A DNA stretch of 64,000 nucleotides from Candidatus Accumulibacter aalborgensis (GTDB lineage: Bacteria; Pseudomonadota; Gammaproteobacteria; Burkholderiales; Rhodocyclaceae). Each line of letters begins with the position of its first letter. The first letter of the stretch is position 1. Made by a program: the position numbers and the translations under genes. Location: assembly GCF_900089955.1 (NCBI RefSeq), contig NZ_FLQX01000001.1:86884-150883 (forward strand), written 5' to 3'. Below the pieces are notes generated by a model. It was not told the DNA's origin and ran no database searches. It saw only the letters and a program-made list of their open reading frames with translations. Positions 35,793 to 44,859 of this stretch are shown here, one piece after another.

Positions 35793-36749
35793 TTAGGGGT
35801 TCGATGCACGTTCCTGTCCCAGATCCAGCACGTCACCGTTACCCAGGAACAAATCGGTCTGTGAGCCGTTTCGGGCGCTTCCCCGTTGTACCGGCAGGCC
35901 GCTGGCCAGCATCTTCTCGACAGCCGTACGCCCGGTACAATGGTTGCAACCGATCCTGGCGATGCCATAGCCGGCCAGGGCCTTGACGATCTCGTCGCGC
36001 TGGCTGTCCCAATCTTCCAGGGGCGACAGATGGAGCCCGCCATAGATCGCGTGGATGTGCTCGCCACCGGCGAAGGTACGACGCGCGTAGTCGAGCAAGT
36101 TGAGGACCCCTCCGTGGCCGCAGCCGGTGATCATCGTCAAACCCTGGTTCTGTAGGTTGGCATAGAGGACGTTTTCCCCGTTCACCTGCAACAGCGTGCT
36201 CATCGGGAAACTGGCCAGAGCCAGACCCGGAAGCAGCACCAGCGGTTGCTCGGTGGGCACGGTGATCACGCTGCCGGTATGCCCCTGTTGCTGGATGAAT
36301 GCCAGGCCGACGGGATGGAAGCCTTCCGGCAGGTAGATCGGAATATCCGGACAGTGCTTGAGCGTCGAGCCAATCCCCCAGAAATGATCGAAATGCTCGT
36401 GGCTGACGATCAATGCCTCGATCTTGCCCTCCTGCAGCAGGCGGTCGATGCCCTCTTCGGCGAAGCGGCGGTCCATCCAGTCGGGGTTCCAACCGGTATC
36501 GAAGAGCAGGCGGCGCACGCTGCCATCGAGCGCCTCGGTTTCCAGCAGCGCCGAGAAGCCGGCGGCGTTCTCGGCGTGCAGTGATCCAAACGGCGGCCAG
36601 GGGATGGCGTATTGATCGACCTGGGCACCGCCAGCGGCGCGGATGTCGTCGAAGACAGTGGCCGTATCGAACCAGCCAGTTTCCGAGACACAGAGAATTC
36701 GTAGGCGCTTCAGGGCGCCAATATCAAGCTTGGAAGAAGTCGTGGCCAT
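35793..36749 (-). CDS. Metallo-beta-lactamase-fold hydrolase (DHPPS-like)
   Basis: A 318-residue MBL-fold protein. The metal motif is VSHEHFDHFWG (HxHxDH), followed by ITGCGHGGVLNLLDYA and a late IYGGLHLS. These features match the dihydropteroate-synthase-like or 'methyl-aminobenzene phosphate synthase-like' MBL branch, often found beside NifX/NifB-type and redox genes. CNHCTG near the C-terminus adds two cysteines. It follows the NifX-like gene by 5 bases, so both are one transcription unit. The substrate is unknown. Confidence 0.82.
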   Translation of the reverse strand: MATTSSKLDIGALKRLRILCVSETGWFDTATVFDDIRAAGGAQVDQYAIPWPPFGSLHAENAAGFSALLETEALDGSVRRLLFDTGWNPDWMDRRFAEEGIDRLLQEGKIEALIVSHEHFDHFWGIGSTLKHCPDIPIYLPEGFHPVGLAFIQQQGHTGSVITVPTEQPLVLLPGLALASFPMSTLLQVNGENVLYANLQNQGLTMITGCGHGGVLNLLDYARRTFAGGEHIHAIYGGLHLSPLEDWDSQRDEIVKALAGYGIARIGCNHCTGRTAVEKMLASGLPVQRGSARNGSQTDLFLGNGDVLDLGQERASNP

Positions 36750-36754
36750 GGTCT

Positions 36755-37135
36755 TTACCTCGCGACGTCGGAGAAATGGCCGTGCTCATGGCAGTGACCC
36801 CCCCGTGGAACAGGCAAGCGTTCGAGGCGATTACCGAGCATCGCCGATACGGCGGCATCGGGATCTTTCTCCCTCGTGACTACGGGAAGGATTCCGCTCT
36901 GCATCAGGCGTTCAAAAAGGCCGGGGCCCATACCGCCCGTAATCAGCGTATTGATTCCGACCAGCGGTTCAGCAAGTTGGTGGTGGCTGGCGTGCAAGCT
37001 CTGTTCGATGGAAACCTCGACCAGGCGTTTTCCGCTCACCACGCCCTTTTCAACATCGTAGATCCAGAATTTGCGGCACTTGCCGGCGTGCTCGGTGATG
37101 GTTTTGCGGTTCTGGCTGGTGACGGCGATTTTCAT
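36755..37135 (-). CDS. NifX/NafY-family (dinitrogenase Fe-Mo cofactor biosynthesis) protein
   Basis: A 126-residue single domain of the NifB/NifX family: MKIAVTSQNRKTITEHAGKC, FWIYDVEKG, and the loop NTLITGGMGPGLFERLMQSG. The C-terminus is His-rich (GGHCHEHGHF), suggesting metal binding. I chose ATG 37135, six bases after GGAAGGAC. No nif genes are nearby, so a role in nitrogenase assembly is unlikely; such small proteins can bind Fe-S or Mo clusters in other systems. It sits between the Rieske gene and the MBL gene, all leftward. Confidence 0.85.
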   Translation of the reverse strand: MKIAVTSQNRKTITEHAGKCRKFWIYDVEKGVVSGKRLVEVSIEQSLHASHHQLAEPLVGINTLITGGMGPGLFERLMQSGILPVVTREKDPDAAVSAMLGNRLERLPVPRGGHCHEHGHFSDVAR

Positions 37136-37219
37136 GATTTGTCCTTCCATATACGTTTTGTAGCCTCGGCGCGAAGCGGCCGCGTGCTGTTACGAAATGC
37201 AGTGTCATTGGCTGGGCAG

Positions 37220-37840
37220 TCAGGCTTGCCCACGCGTGTCGCTGCCGATCAGCAGGCGGCTGTCGGTGAGGTAACTGTGGGGGGGAATCTCCAGGTTGGT
37301 CGGCGCCGGTTTATCCTTGAAGACGCGGCCGGCGAAATCGAAAGTCGATCCGTGGCAGGGGCAGAGGAAGCCGCCGGGCCAGTCCGCACCCAGAGCCGGG
37401 TCACCGGCCTCGAAAGCCTTGCTCGGCGAGCAGCCAAGATGCGTGCAGATGCCCACTGCGACGAGGTATTCCGGCTTGAGCGAGCGCTGGTGGTTGTGTG
37501 CGTAGTCCGGTTGTTGTGGTGCCTTCGAACCTGGATCGGCGAGCCTCGCCTCGTCCTTCGCGAGAGAGGCGAGCATTTCCGGCGTACGGTGCAGAATCCA
37601 TACCGGTTTGCCACGCCATTCGACGACCATCATTTCACCGGGCGCGAGCGAGCCGATGTCGACTTCCACCGGGGCGCCGGCGGCCTTTGCCCGTTCGGAA
37701 GGCAGCAGGCTGGCGACGAAAGGGACGACTGCCGTCAAGGCCAGCGCGCCGCCGAGCCCGGCGGTAGCTAGCAGCCACCGCCGACGAGCCGGACTGTCGG
37801 TGACGACGAATGATTCGCCTTGGCAGACAATTTGGCTCAT
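37220..37840 (-). CDS. petA: Solitary Rieske iron-sulfur protein (ubiquinol-cytochrome c reductase type)
   Basis: A 206-residue bc1-type Rieske protein. SPARRRWLLATAGLGGALAL is a twin-arginine-like signal anchor. The 2Fe-2S ligands are in CTHLGCS and CPCHGS, followed by FDFAGRVFKDKPAPTNLEIP. ATG 37840 has AGGGAAA upstream. In most betaproteobacteria petA starts a petABC operon; here no cytochrome b or c1 gene follows and the next genes are NifX-like and MBL-fold. It may be a second copy that serves alternative partners. A sigma54-like promoter lies about 160 bases upstream. Confidence 0.88.
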   Translation of the reverse strand: MSQIVCQGESFVVTDSPARRRWLLATAGLGGALALTAVVPFVASLLPSERAKAAGAPVEVDIGSLAPGEMMVVEWRGKPVWILHRTPEMLASLAKDEARLADPGSKAPQQPDYAHNHQRSLKPEYLVAVGICTHLGCSPSKAFEAGDPALGADWPGGFLCPCHGSTFDFAGRVFKDKPAPTNLEIPPHSYLTDSRLLIGSDTRGQA

Positions 37841-38008
37841 GTTGATTTCCCTGGTAAGTGGTCTATTCTCGATCGCCGGTCTCACTGACTATTCCACCGA
37901 CTCAAACGAGCCAATATCACTGAATACTTATCAAGATTCGTGCCAGCCTTCAGGCAAGAGAACGAACGACGGAAAAACAATGGCTTGCGAGGCCGTCGCC
38001 CAAACGCT

Positions 38009-38025
38009 GACAATTTTTTTGCCAG
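38009..38025 (-). promoter_or_regulatory. Candidate sigma54 (-24/-12) promoter for petA-nifX-MBL
   Basis: Read on the minus strand, CTGGCAAAAAAATTGTC has GG and GT separated by exactly 10 bases, as in the consensus TGGCAC-N5-TTGC (GC replaced by GT at -12). The predicted transcript would start near 37998, about 157 bases before petA. A sigma54 activator gene starts on the other strand at 38091. A small palindrome TGCC-GATAT-GGCA (38031-38043) and several TGGCAG copies lie just upstream and could be activator sites. Confidence 0.45.
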
Positions 38026-38090
38026 GCTCTTGCCGATATGGCAGTATTTGGCAGTCGAATTGGCGGATACGGCAGAACTGGTGACATCCC

Positions 38091-39419
38091 ATGGCAGTTG
38101 AGCAAGCATCCCTGGCAGAACTGGTTTCGTTCCTGGAGACCTTCCCCGAACCGCACATTCTGTGCGACCGTGACTATCGGATCCTGGCCGCAAATGCGGC
38201 TTATCGAGCCAACTGGGTCGATCAAACAGAGGTCGTTGGCCGCAAGTGCTTCGAGGTGTCGCACCGATACACGGTGCCCTGCGACCAGGCGGGCGAGTCG
38301 TGTCCGCTACAACGCAGCCTGCAGTCTGGCCAGCGCGAGCGCGTGCTGCATCTCCATTACACGTCACACGGCGAGAGCTTCGAGAACATTGAGCTGTCGC
38401 CGATCCGCGACGCCAGCGGCACAATCGTGTATTACGTCGAGAAGCTGGAGCCCCTGCCGAGAGCGCCCAGTCTTGGTGACGTCCAGGGTCTGATCGGTCG
38501 TTCGCCAGCCTTCGTGAAGATGATGGAACTGGTCGCGCGGGTGGCGCCTTCGGACGCCTCCGTGTTGCTGCAGGGGGAGTCGGGTACCGGCAAGGAACTG
38601 GTCGCCAATGCCATCCATCAGCTCAGCCGGCGCGCCAAACACCCCTTCGTTGCCGTTGATTGCTCGGGATTGCCGGAAACGCTGTTCGAGAGCGCATTGT
38701 TTGGCCATGAGCGCGGGGCCTTCACCGGCGCGACGACACGAACGACCGGGCTGGTCGAGGCGGCGTCGGGCGGCACGCTGTTTCTCGACGAACTGGGCGA
38801 TATCCCGCTCTCGATCCAGGTCAAGCTGTTGCGGCTGCTGGAAACCGGCACCTATCGGCGGGTGGGTTCACCGGAACTGCGCAAGGCCGAAGTCCGGGTC
38901 GTCTCCGCTACCCATCGTCCACTGACGGAAATGGTGGGCGAAGGTCTTTTCAGGCAGGACTTGTTCTACCGGTTGAACACCTTCCCGATCCACCTGCCGC
39001 CATTGCGACAGCGGGGTGATGACGTCTTGCTGCTGGCCGAGACATTGCTCGATCGCGTCTCTGGTGGTCGCCTCCGCAGCCGCCTGTCTCCGGAGGCGGC
39101 CGCCTGGCTGCGCGGCTACCACTATCCGGGCAATGTGCGCGAACTGCGCAACATTCTCGAACGCGCCTGCCTGCTCTGCGACGGTGATGAAATAAATCTA
39201 CAGCACCTGCCTTTGGAGTTGGCGACTGCCAGGCCCTTACAGACTTCAGTCGAATACCCACCGCCAGCGAAGCGCGACTTCCTGGAGAGCAATTCGGTGT
39301 CGTTCGAGGAAACGGTACGAAACTTCAAAGGCAGCCGGAAAGCGCTTGCCAGCCACCTTGGCCTGTCAGAACGGAGCCTCTACCGTCGCCTGAAAACAGT
39401 GGATGGGCAGCAGCGCTGA
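38091..39419 (+). CDS. PAS-containing sigma54-dependent transcriptional activator
   Basis: A 442-residue enhancer-binding protein with an N-terminal PAS domain (about 10-115), a sigma54 AAA+ domain (about 125-360) and a Fis-type helix-turn-helix at the end (GSRKALASHLGLSERSLYRR). Walker A is GESGTGKE, the sigma54 loop GAFTGA, Walker B GGTLFLDELGD. The PAS contains CFEVSHRYTVPCDQAGESCP, with three cysteines, a pattern suited to redox or metal sensing. It is not a response regulator. It is divergent from the Rieske-NifX-MBL genes and precedes the SQR-like gene convergently, so it probably controls them. Confidence 0.88.
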   Translation: MAVEQASLAELVSFLETFPEPHILCDRDYRILAANAAYRANWVDQTEVVGRKCFEVSHRYTVPCDQAGESCPLQRSLQSGQRERVLHLHYTSHGESFENIELSPIRDASGTIVYYVEKLEPLPRAPSLGDVQGLIGRSPAFVKMMELVARVAPSDASVLLQGESGTGKELVANAIHQLSRRAKHPFVAVDCSGLPETLFESALFGHERGAFTGATTRTTGLVEAASGGTLFLDELGDIPLSIQVKLLRLLETGTYRRVGSPELRKAEVRVVSATHRPLTEMVGEGLFRQDLFYRLNTFPIHLPPLRQRGDDVLLLAETLLDRVSGGRLRSRLSPEAAAWLRGYHYPGNVRELRNILERACLLCDGDEINLQHLPLELATARPLQTSVEYPPPAKRDFLESNSVSFEETVRNFKGSRKALASHLGLSERSLYRRLKTVDGQQR

Positions 39420-39481
39420 GGGTCTGGGGAAGTCCCATGCAGGGATTTGTGGTGTGACGGCGATCGCGCCCCTCTGATCGT

Positions 39482-40618
39482 TCATCGGTATCTCCTCAGG
39501 TACACGCCCTCGAACAAGCGTTTGGCCCAACAGAACAGCCGCGACGAGGGCAGGATGATCTGGCGCCGGGGATTGCGAAACACCACCGTACCGTGGTCGA
39601 TGGCGTCGATGATGCAGATCAGTTCGACCTTGAAGGTGGCGTTGGGCGTCTGGCCGCGCAGGCCCGCGAGCAGGTTTTCGGCCGCGGCGGCAGCCTGCAG
39701 GTCGGCCATGTGGGCCTGCTTGGGCATCCACTCGGTGCCAGAAAAACTCCCGGAATCGCCGACCACATAGATATTCTGCGTGCCGACGACGCTGCACTGC
39801 GCATCGGCCTGCAGCAGGCCACCGGGCGAACGCGCCAGCTCGGTCTGATCGAACCAGAGGTTGCCGGTCATGCCGGGCATGAACAGGATCAGGTCGGCCG
39901 CGAACTCGCCGCCTTCGGTGACCACCCGGTCGGCATCGAAACGCTGCATCTTGTGGCCGAGGTGGGTACGAATGCCACGCTTCTCCATTTCCGCCAACAG
40001 GTATTTGACCGCTTTCGGGCCGAGACGCTGGCCCGGCTCCTTTGACGGATTGAAAAACACGAGCTCGAACTTCTCCCGCCGGCTCTCGCGCTTGAGTTGC
40101 TCGTCAATGCCGAACAGGAACTCGAACATGGGGCCGCCGCGCACTGCACCAGGTTCGTTGGGGTTGCCGGCAAAACCCACTGCAATGGGGCCGCCTGCCA
40201 TGGCGCGTAGGCGGTCACGAATCTTTTCGGCCGCAGCAATCCCTTCGCAGGGAGTGATGGCGTGCTCAATACCTGGTAGCTTCTTGATGAAGCGCCCGCC
40301 GCTGGCGATCACGAGCGCATCGTTGCCCACCTCGCCCGTCGTGGTCTCGACGACCCGACCACCGTCGCGCAGACCTGTCACCTCGGCGGCTACGTGCCTC
40401 ACCTGCATGCGCTTGAAGAAGTTGGCCAACGGCACGATCAGCTGTTCGCGCGGGCGCAGGCCGCAGGGAATCCAGATGATACCGGAGAGGTAGTGCAATT
40501 CTGCGCGCGGCGCGATCAGGGTGATCTCGACGTTCGCATCGCGGCGACGGATTTCAAGTACGCTGGAGAGCGCACCGAAGCCGGAACCGATGATGGTGAT
40601 GCGGGTGGGTGGGTTCAT
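39482..40618 (-). CDS. SQR-like FAD-dependent pyridine nucleotide-disulfide oxidoreductase
   Basis: A 378-residue flavoprotein. The FAD-binding motif is ITIIGSGFGALSSVLEIRRR, the second is the NAD/FAD ATG-like block ALVIASGGRF, and NIYVVGDSGSF is the conserved C-terminal FAD site. Overall it resembles sulfide:quinone oxidoreductases and flavocytochrome c flavoproteins, with a membrane-binding amphipathic C-terminus (RLFCWAKRLFEGVYLRRYR). Cysteines at CGLRP and TPCEG sit near SQR active-site positions, but a full set cannot be confirmed. ATG 40618 gives the normal N-terminus. Sulfide or sulfane sulfur as donor is plausible, not shown. Confidence 0.82.
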   Translation of the reverse strand: MNPPTRITIIGSGFGALSSVLEIRRRDANVEITLIAPRAELHYLSGIIWIPCGLRPREQLIVPLANFFKRMQVRHVAAEVTGLRDGGRVVETTTGEVGNDALVIASGGRFIKKLPGIEHAITPCEGIAAAEKIRDRLRAMAGGPIAVGFAGNPNEPGAVRGGPMFEFLFGIDEQLKRESRREKFELVFFNPSKEPGQRLGPKAVKYLLAEMEKRGIRTHLGHKMQRFDADRVVTEGGEFAADLILFMPGMTGNLWFDQTELARSPGGLLQADAQCSVVGTQNIYVVGDSGSFSGTEWMPKQAHMADLQAAAAAENLLAGLRGQTPNATFKVELICIIDAIDHGTVVFRNPRRQIILPSSRLFCWAKRLFEGVYLRRYR

Positions 40619-40736
40619 GAAACGACGCTTTTCATCAAAGAGTTCAACGAGGCTTAGGTACAAGCCTACAGGGGCGTGCGCACGGTCCAATTCGACCGCC
40701 GACGATCGCCGGTCAGCTTGCTCGCCGACCCCTGGA

Positions 40737-41441
<705 letters not shown>

Positions 41442-42635
41442 CTATCCGCCGATCGCCGTCGCCGGGTCGACGCGCAGCGCGGCGCGGATGGCGACGATGC
41501 TCGCCAGCGCACAAATCACCAGTACCAGCAAGGCGCCAAGGACCGCGTCACCCGGGAGCAGCAAGACGTATTTGGGGAAGATCGGTGCCCACAGCGTTGC
41601 CGCGGTCTTGCCGACGATGAAGCCGATCGCACCCAGGCCGAGCGCCTGCTGCAGGATCATCGCCGAGATGGTCCGGTTGCGCGCGCCGATCAGCTTGAGC
41701 ACGGCGATCTCGCGCACCTTGTTCAGCGTCATGGTGTAGATGATGAAGGCGACGATGGCCGCGCTGACGACGGCCAGGATGACCAGGAACATGAAGATCT
41801 GCTTCGCCGAGGTGGCGATCAGCTTGGCAACGAGGATTTCGTCCATATCGGCGCGCGTATACGCTTCCAGGTGCTTCCAACGCCTGATTTCGCCGGCCAC
41901 GATCGCTTCGTCGGCGTGCGGCGCGAGCCGCAGCATCACCACATTCACCGTCCGGCTGTTGGCCTGGCTGGCCTGCACCGCGTCGAGCAATCCCGGCACA
42001 GCGGGGCGGTTGAACGCCGGATTGGCGGCGATACGCGCGCGCTCGTTGACCAGCGCGTCGTTGTCCTTGAGGAACTGCACTTCCTGGGCATCGCGCAGCG
42101 GGACGAAGACCATCGGGTCGCCGCCCGACGACACCATGCGCCGGGTCAGCCCGACCACGGTGTATTCATGACGCCGGATGCGGATGCGTTCGCCGAGGCG
42201 GAAGCCACTCTTGATATCGGCGATCGCCTCGTAGTGGGAGCGCGTGATCGGACGCCCGGCAACGAGGTAGCCAGGCTCGCCGGGGTGGCCTGGCTGGAAG
42301 CCGACAAGCATCACGCGTACGTCGCTGCCCTGATGTTCGATCTGCATCGTCAGATAGGTGACGTTGCCGGCTTCGACCACCCCCTTGACGCCGAGCAAGG
42401 CGCGATAGGCGTCGTCGCGCACATTCGACGGTTCGGCGTAGGGGCCGAGTGTATCGCGCTGCACGACCCAGAGATCGGCGCCCCCATTGCTCAGCAGGAC
42501 ACGTCCGTCATCGACCAGTCCGCGATAGATTCCGGCCATCGACAGCGTGACGCCGATCAGCAAACCGAGCCCGAGGCCGGTGAACACAAACTTGCCCCAG
42601 CCGTTGAGGATGTCGCGACCGGCGAGATTGATCAT
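41442..42635 (-). CDS. FtsX-type ABC transporter permease
   Basis: A 397-residue membrane protein with one N-terminal helix (KFVFTGLGLGLLIGVTLSMA), a large periplasmic domain (about 45-275), and three C-terminal helices (FLVILAVVSAAIVAFIIYTM, AMILQQALGLGAIGFIVG and VLGALLVLVICALASIVAIR). This is the MacB/DevC arrangement of mechanotransmission exporters. ATG 42635 overlaps the adaptor stop (ATGA) and its stop is immediately before the ATPase gene, so the three proteins are produced together. Confidence 0.9.
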   Translation of the reverse strand: MINLAGRDILNGWGKFVFTGLGLGLLIGVTLSMAGIYRGLVDDGRVLLSNGGADLWVVQRDTLGPYAEPSNVRDDAYRALLGVKGVVEAGNVTYLTMQIEHQGSDVRVMLVGFQPGHPGEPGYLVAGRPITRSHYEAIADIKSGFRLGERIRIRRHEYTVVGLTRRMVSSGGDPMVFVPLRDAQEVQFLKDNDALVNERARIAANPAFNRPAVPGLLDAVQASQANSRTVNVVMLRLAPHADEAIVAGEIRRWKHLEAYTRADMDEILVAKLIATSAKQIFMFLVILAVVSAAIVAFIIYTMTLNKVREIAVLKLIGARNRTISAMILQQALGLGAIGFIVGKTAATLWAPIFPKYVLLLPGDAVLGALLVLVICALASIVAIRAALRVDPATAIGG

Positions 42636-43813
42636 CGCCTGGCACCGACGAGGGTGGCGACGACGCTGACTTTCGCGTCGGGCTGCAATGCCTGCTCGCT
42701 GTGTACGACGACTTCGTCGCCTATTGCCAGACCAGCAAGAATCTGGCTGCGGCCATCGAGGGTGGTGATGCCGACCTCGACCGGATGGAACGTGACGCGC
42801 CCGTCCTTGATTCGCCACACGCCGTCCTGCCGGTCCACACGCTTCACCGCCGCCGGCAACCAGAGCGCGGCGGGCAGTTCGGCGATGCCGATGGTCACCT
42901 CGACCAGATCTCCGATCGAGAGTGCGTCGGGAATCGCCGTGAACCCGACATTGACGACCCGCTCTTCGGCGACCGAATCGCTTAGCCAATCGACGCGCTT
43001 GACTTCGCCCGGGTAGACCCGTTTGGCGTCCGAGCGCAGCACGATCTCGGCTGACTGTCCGACGCGCACGCCGCCAGCCTGCCCCTGGTCGATGCGCGCC
43101 CTGACCCACAGGCTCGTCGGGTCAATCACCTGCAGCACCGCCTGCCCGGCAACGATCGTCGATCCCGGTTCGACCAGCCGCGCACTGACGATGCCATCGA
43201 CCGGACTCACCAACCGTGCCTGGTCGCGCAGCTTGCCGACACCGGCCACATCGGCCAGCACGCGTTCGTGATCGCGCCGCGCCGCGGCCAGTTGGGCGGT
43301 AGTGGCGTCCACTGCCGCCGTCGCGGCATTGGCTTCCTGCTGCTTGGCTTCGGTGGCCTCCTGGCTGAAGAAACCGCGTGCCCGCAGTTCGGCTGAACGA
43401 CGTGCGCTGGCGACGGCGACTTGCGCACGGCTCTGCGCCTCGGCGAGCTGAGCTTGCGCCGCGCGGACAGCGCTTGCGGCACGTTGTGCGCCGAGTCGGC
43501 CGCTGGCGACGCGATCGTCGAGGTCGACCGGATCGAGTTCGGCAAGCAGTTGCCCGGCCGCGACGGTATCGCCCTGGTCGACCAGCACTCGCGCCACGCG
43601 GCTGGCCATCGTCGGAGCCAGTGCATAGCTGCGGCGCGCCTCGACCGTACCGATGCCGAAGGTGCTCGCCAGCAGCGGCCCCTGCTGCACCGTTGCCACA
43701 GTCACCCGAGTCGGTGCCAGCGGTCCCTGGCTGGTCACCAGCCAGCCGAGCAGCAGTGCACTGGCGGCGGCGACTACGCTCAATACGGCCTTGCGGGAAA
43801 AGCGCAAGTTCAT
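42632..43813 (-). CDS. HlyD-family periplasmic adaptor of the ABC exporter
   Basis: A 393-residue membrane-fusion protein. N-terminal helix AVLSVVAAASALLLGWLVTS, barrel-sandwich halves around residue 65 (ASRVARVLVDQGDTVAAGQL) and 215 (VSPVDGIVSARLVEPGSTIV), and a long Ala-rich coiled coil between (AAQAQLAEAQSRAQVAVASA). It resembles MacA/DevB adaptors. Overlaps tetR upstream and the permease downstream by 4 bases each. The exported compound is unknown; an outer-membrane factor is not encoded here. Confidence 0.9.
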   Translation of the reverse strand: MNLRFSRKAVLSVVAAASALLLGWLVTSQGPLAPTRVTVATVQQGPLLASTFGIGTVEARRSYALAPTMASRVARVLVDQGDTVAAGQLLAELDPVDLDDRVASGRLGAQRAASAVRAAQAQLAEAQSRAQVAVASARRSAELRARGFFSQEATEAKQQEANAATAAVDATTAQLAAARRDHERVLADVAGVGKLRDQARLVSPVDGIVSARLVEPGSTIVAGQAVLQVIDPTSLWVRARIDQGQAGGVRVGQSAEIVLRSDAKRVYPGEVKRVDWLSDSVAEERVVNVGFTAIPDALSIGDLVEVTIGIAELPAALWLPAAVKRVDRQDGVWRIKDGRVTFHPVEVGITTLDGRSQILAGLAIGDEVVVHSEQALQPDAKVSVVATLVGARR

Positions 43814-44445
43814 GCTTCTTGCAGCCCGCGATAGCCGTGCACGAGCAGCGGGAACATCTGCTGCGCACGTGCCATCATGGCGTCCTCGTTGCCGGCGAGC
43901 GCCGACTCGATGACCAGGCCCTGCACCGCCCCAATGAACAGCACCGGCGCCAACGCAGTATCCAGCTCGGCGGGAAGCTCACCTGCCGTCCTGGCCTCGG
44001 TGAACAGCGAGGCGAGCCGCCTGCGGTAGCCGGCGATCATCGCCCGGACCTCGGCGCGTACCGGCGAATCGCCGGGATATTGCAGCTCGTGGAACAGCAC
44101 GCGGGGAACGCCGGGGTTGGCCGCGATGAAGGCCACGTGCGCGAGAAACGCAGCCTCTATTTTCGCCAGCGGCGACTGGCGCTGCGCCACCGCTGTCGCC
44201 AATACCGTGCCAAGCGATTCCCGGACCCAGGCGAAGACCGCCATCCAGATCGCCTCCTTGTCCGGGAAATGACGGAAGATCGCCCCCTGCGTGACGCCGA
44301 TCCGGTCGGCAATGGCCTGCGTGGTGATCGCGTCTGGCCCGCGTTCGCGGGCCAGCACCAGGACCGCAGCGACGATCTCGCGCTGTCGTTCGTCGCTGCT
44401 CAGACGTGGGCGGGAAGTCTTCTGAACCTTGCTCTGAATATCCAT
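43810..44445 (-). CDS. TetR-family regulator of the ABC exporter
   Basis: A 211-residue repressor. The helix-turn-helix is TQAIADRIGVTQGAIFRHFP, preceded by RQREIVAAVLVLARERG; residues 75-205 form the ligand domain. ATG 44445 gives a short natural leader. It is the first gene of the exporter operon, and a palindrome lies 27 bases upstream, so self-repression is likely and the exported compound would be the inducer. Confidence 0.9.
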   Translation of the reverse strand: MDIQSKVQKTSRPRLSSDERQREIVAAVLVLARERGPDAITTQAIADRIGVTQGAIFRHFPDKEAIWMAVFAWVRESLGTVLATAVAQRQSPLAKIEAAFLAHVAFIAANPGVPRVLFHELQYPGDSPVRAEVRAMIAGYRRRLASLFTEARTAGELPAELDTALAPVLFIGAVQGLVIESALAGNEDAMMARAQQMFPLLVHGYRGLQEA

Positions 44446-44471
44446 GATAGTGGTCAGCTTGCATTTCTGTA

Positions 44472-44485
44472 AGTAAACGCTTACT
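44472..44485. promoter_or_regulatory. TetR operator candidate AGTAA-ACGC-TTACT
   Basis: AGTAA (44472-44476) and TTACT (44481-44485) form an inverted repeat in an AT-rich stretch between the divergent tetR-exporter operon and the FmdE-like remnant. Size and place fit the operator of the local TetR repressor. Confidence 0.6.
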
Positions 44486-44542
44486 ATCTTAGGCGTGTAG
44501 TGTCCGTTTGGCAAGCGCGTCCGTCCCGAGGGGAACGAACTC

Positions 44543-44849
44543 ATGAATTTCCCGGAGTTTTTTGACTCTGCGCCACGAATTGCCGTTCGCGACCCGCTGG
44601 CCCGATTCCTCGGAGCGGCGGCGGAAGGCATCATCGAGTACGCCTACAGCGACGCGGTCAAGCTCGCCGGGCATTCGTGCCCGACCGTCGCTTCCGCCCG
44701 ACTGGAGCGACTGCCGGGCGATGCGCGGCGTCGCCGGTACTGCGACCGCCGACCAGACCGCACAGTTCCAGTCACTATGGCAAGACCGCGTCGGGACGCT
44801 GCTCGTCGAGCAGGTTGACGATCCGGAGATCATTGTTGTTCACCACTGA
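44543..44849 (+). pseudogene. FmdE-like protein remnant with internal deletion and frameshift
   Basis: Two fragments in different frames remain. Frame 1 from ATG 44543 (AGGGGAA upstream) reads FPEFFDSAPRIAVRDPLARF, then AYSDAVKLAGHSCPTVASA, the N-terminal Cys/His motif of FmdE-domain proteins. From about 44715 a different frame reads TAQFQSLWQDRVGTLLVEQ and ends DDPEIIVVHH, which looks like the C-terminus of the same family. The middle (expected 80-120 residues) is absent. FmdE domains bind metals and occur with molybdenum or redox enzymes. The gene cannot be functional. Confidence 0.65.
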
Positions 44850-44859
44850 GGAGAGTCCC

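Noticed and set aside
36413..37771. 452-codon plus-strand frame opposite the MBL, NifX-like and Rieske genes
   Set aside because: Spans three supported genes on the other strand and shows no domain.
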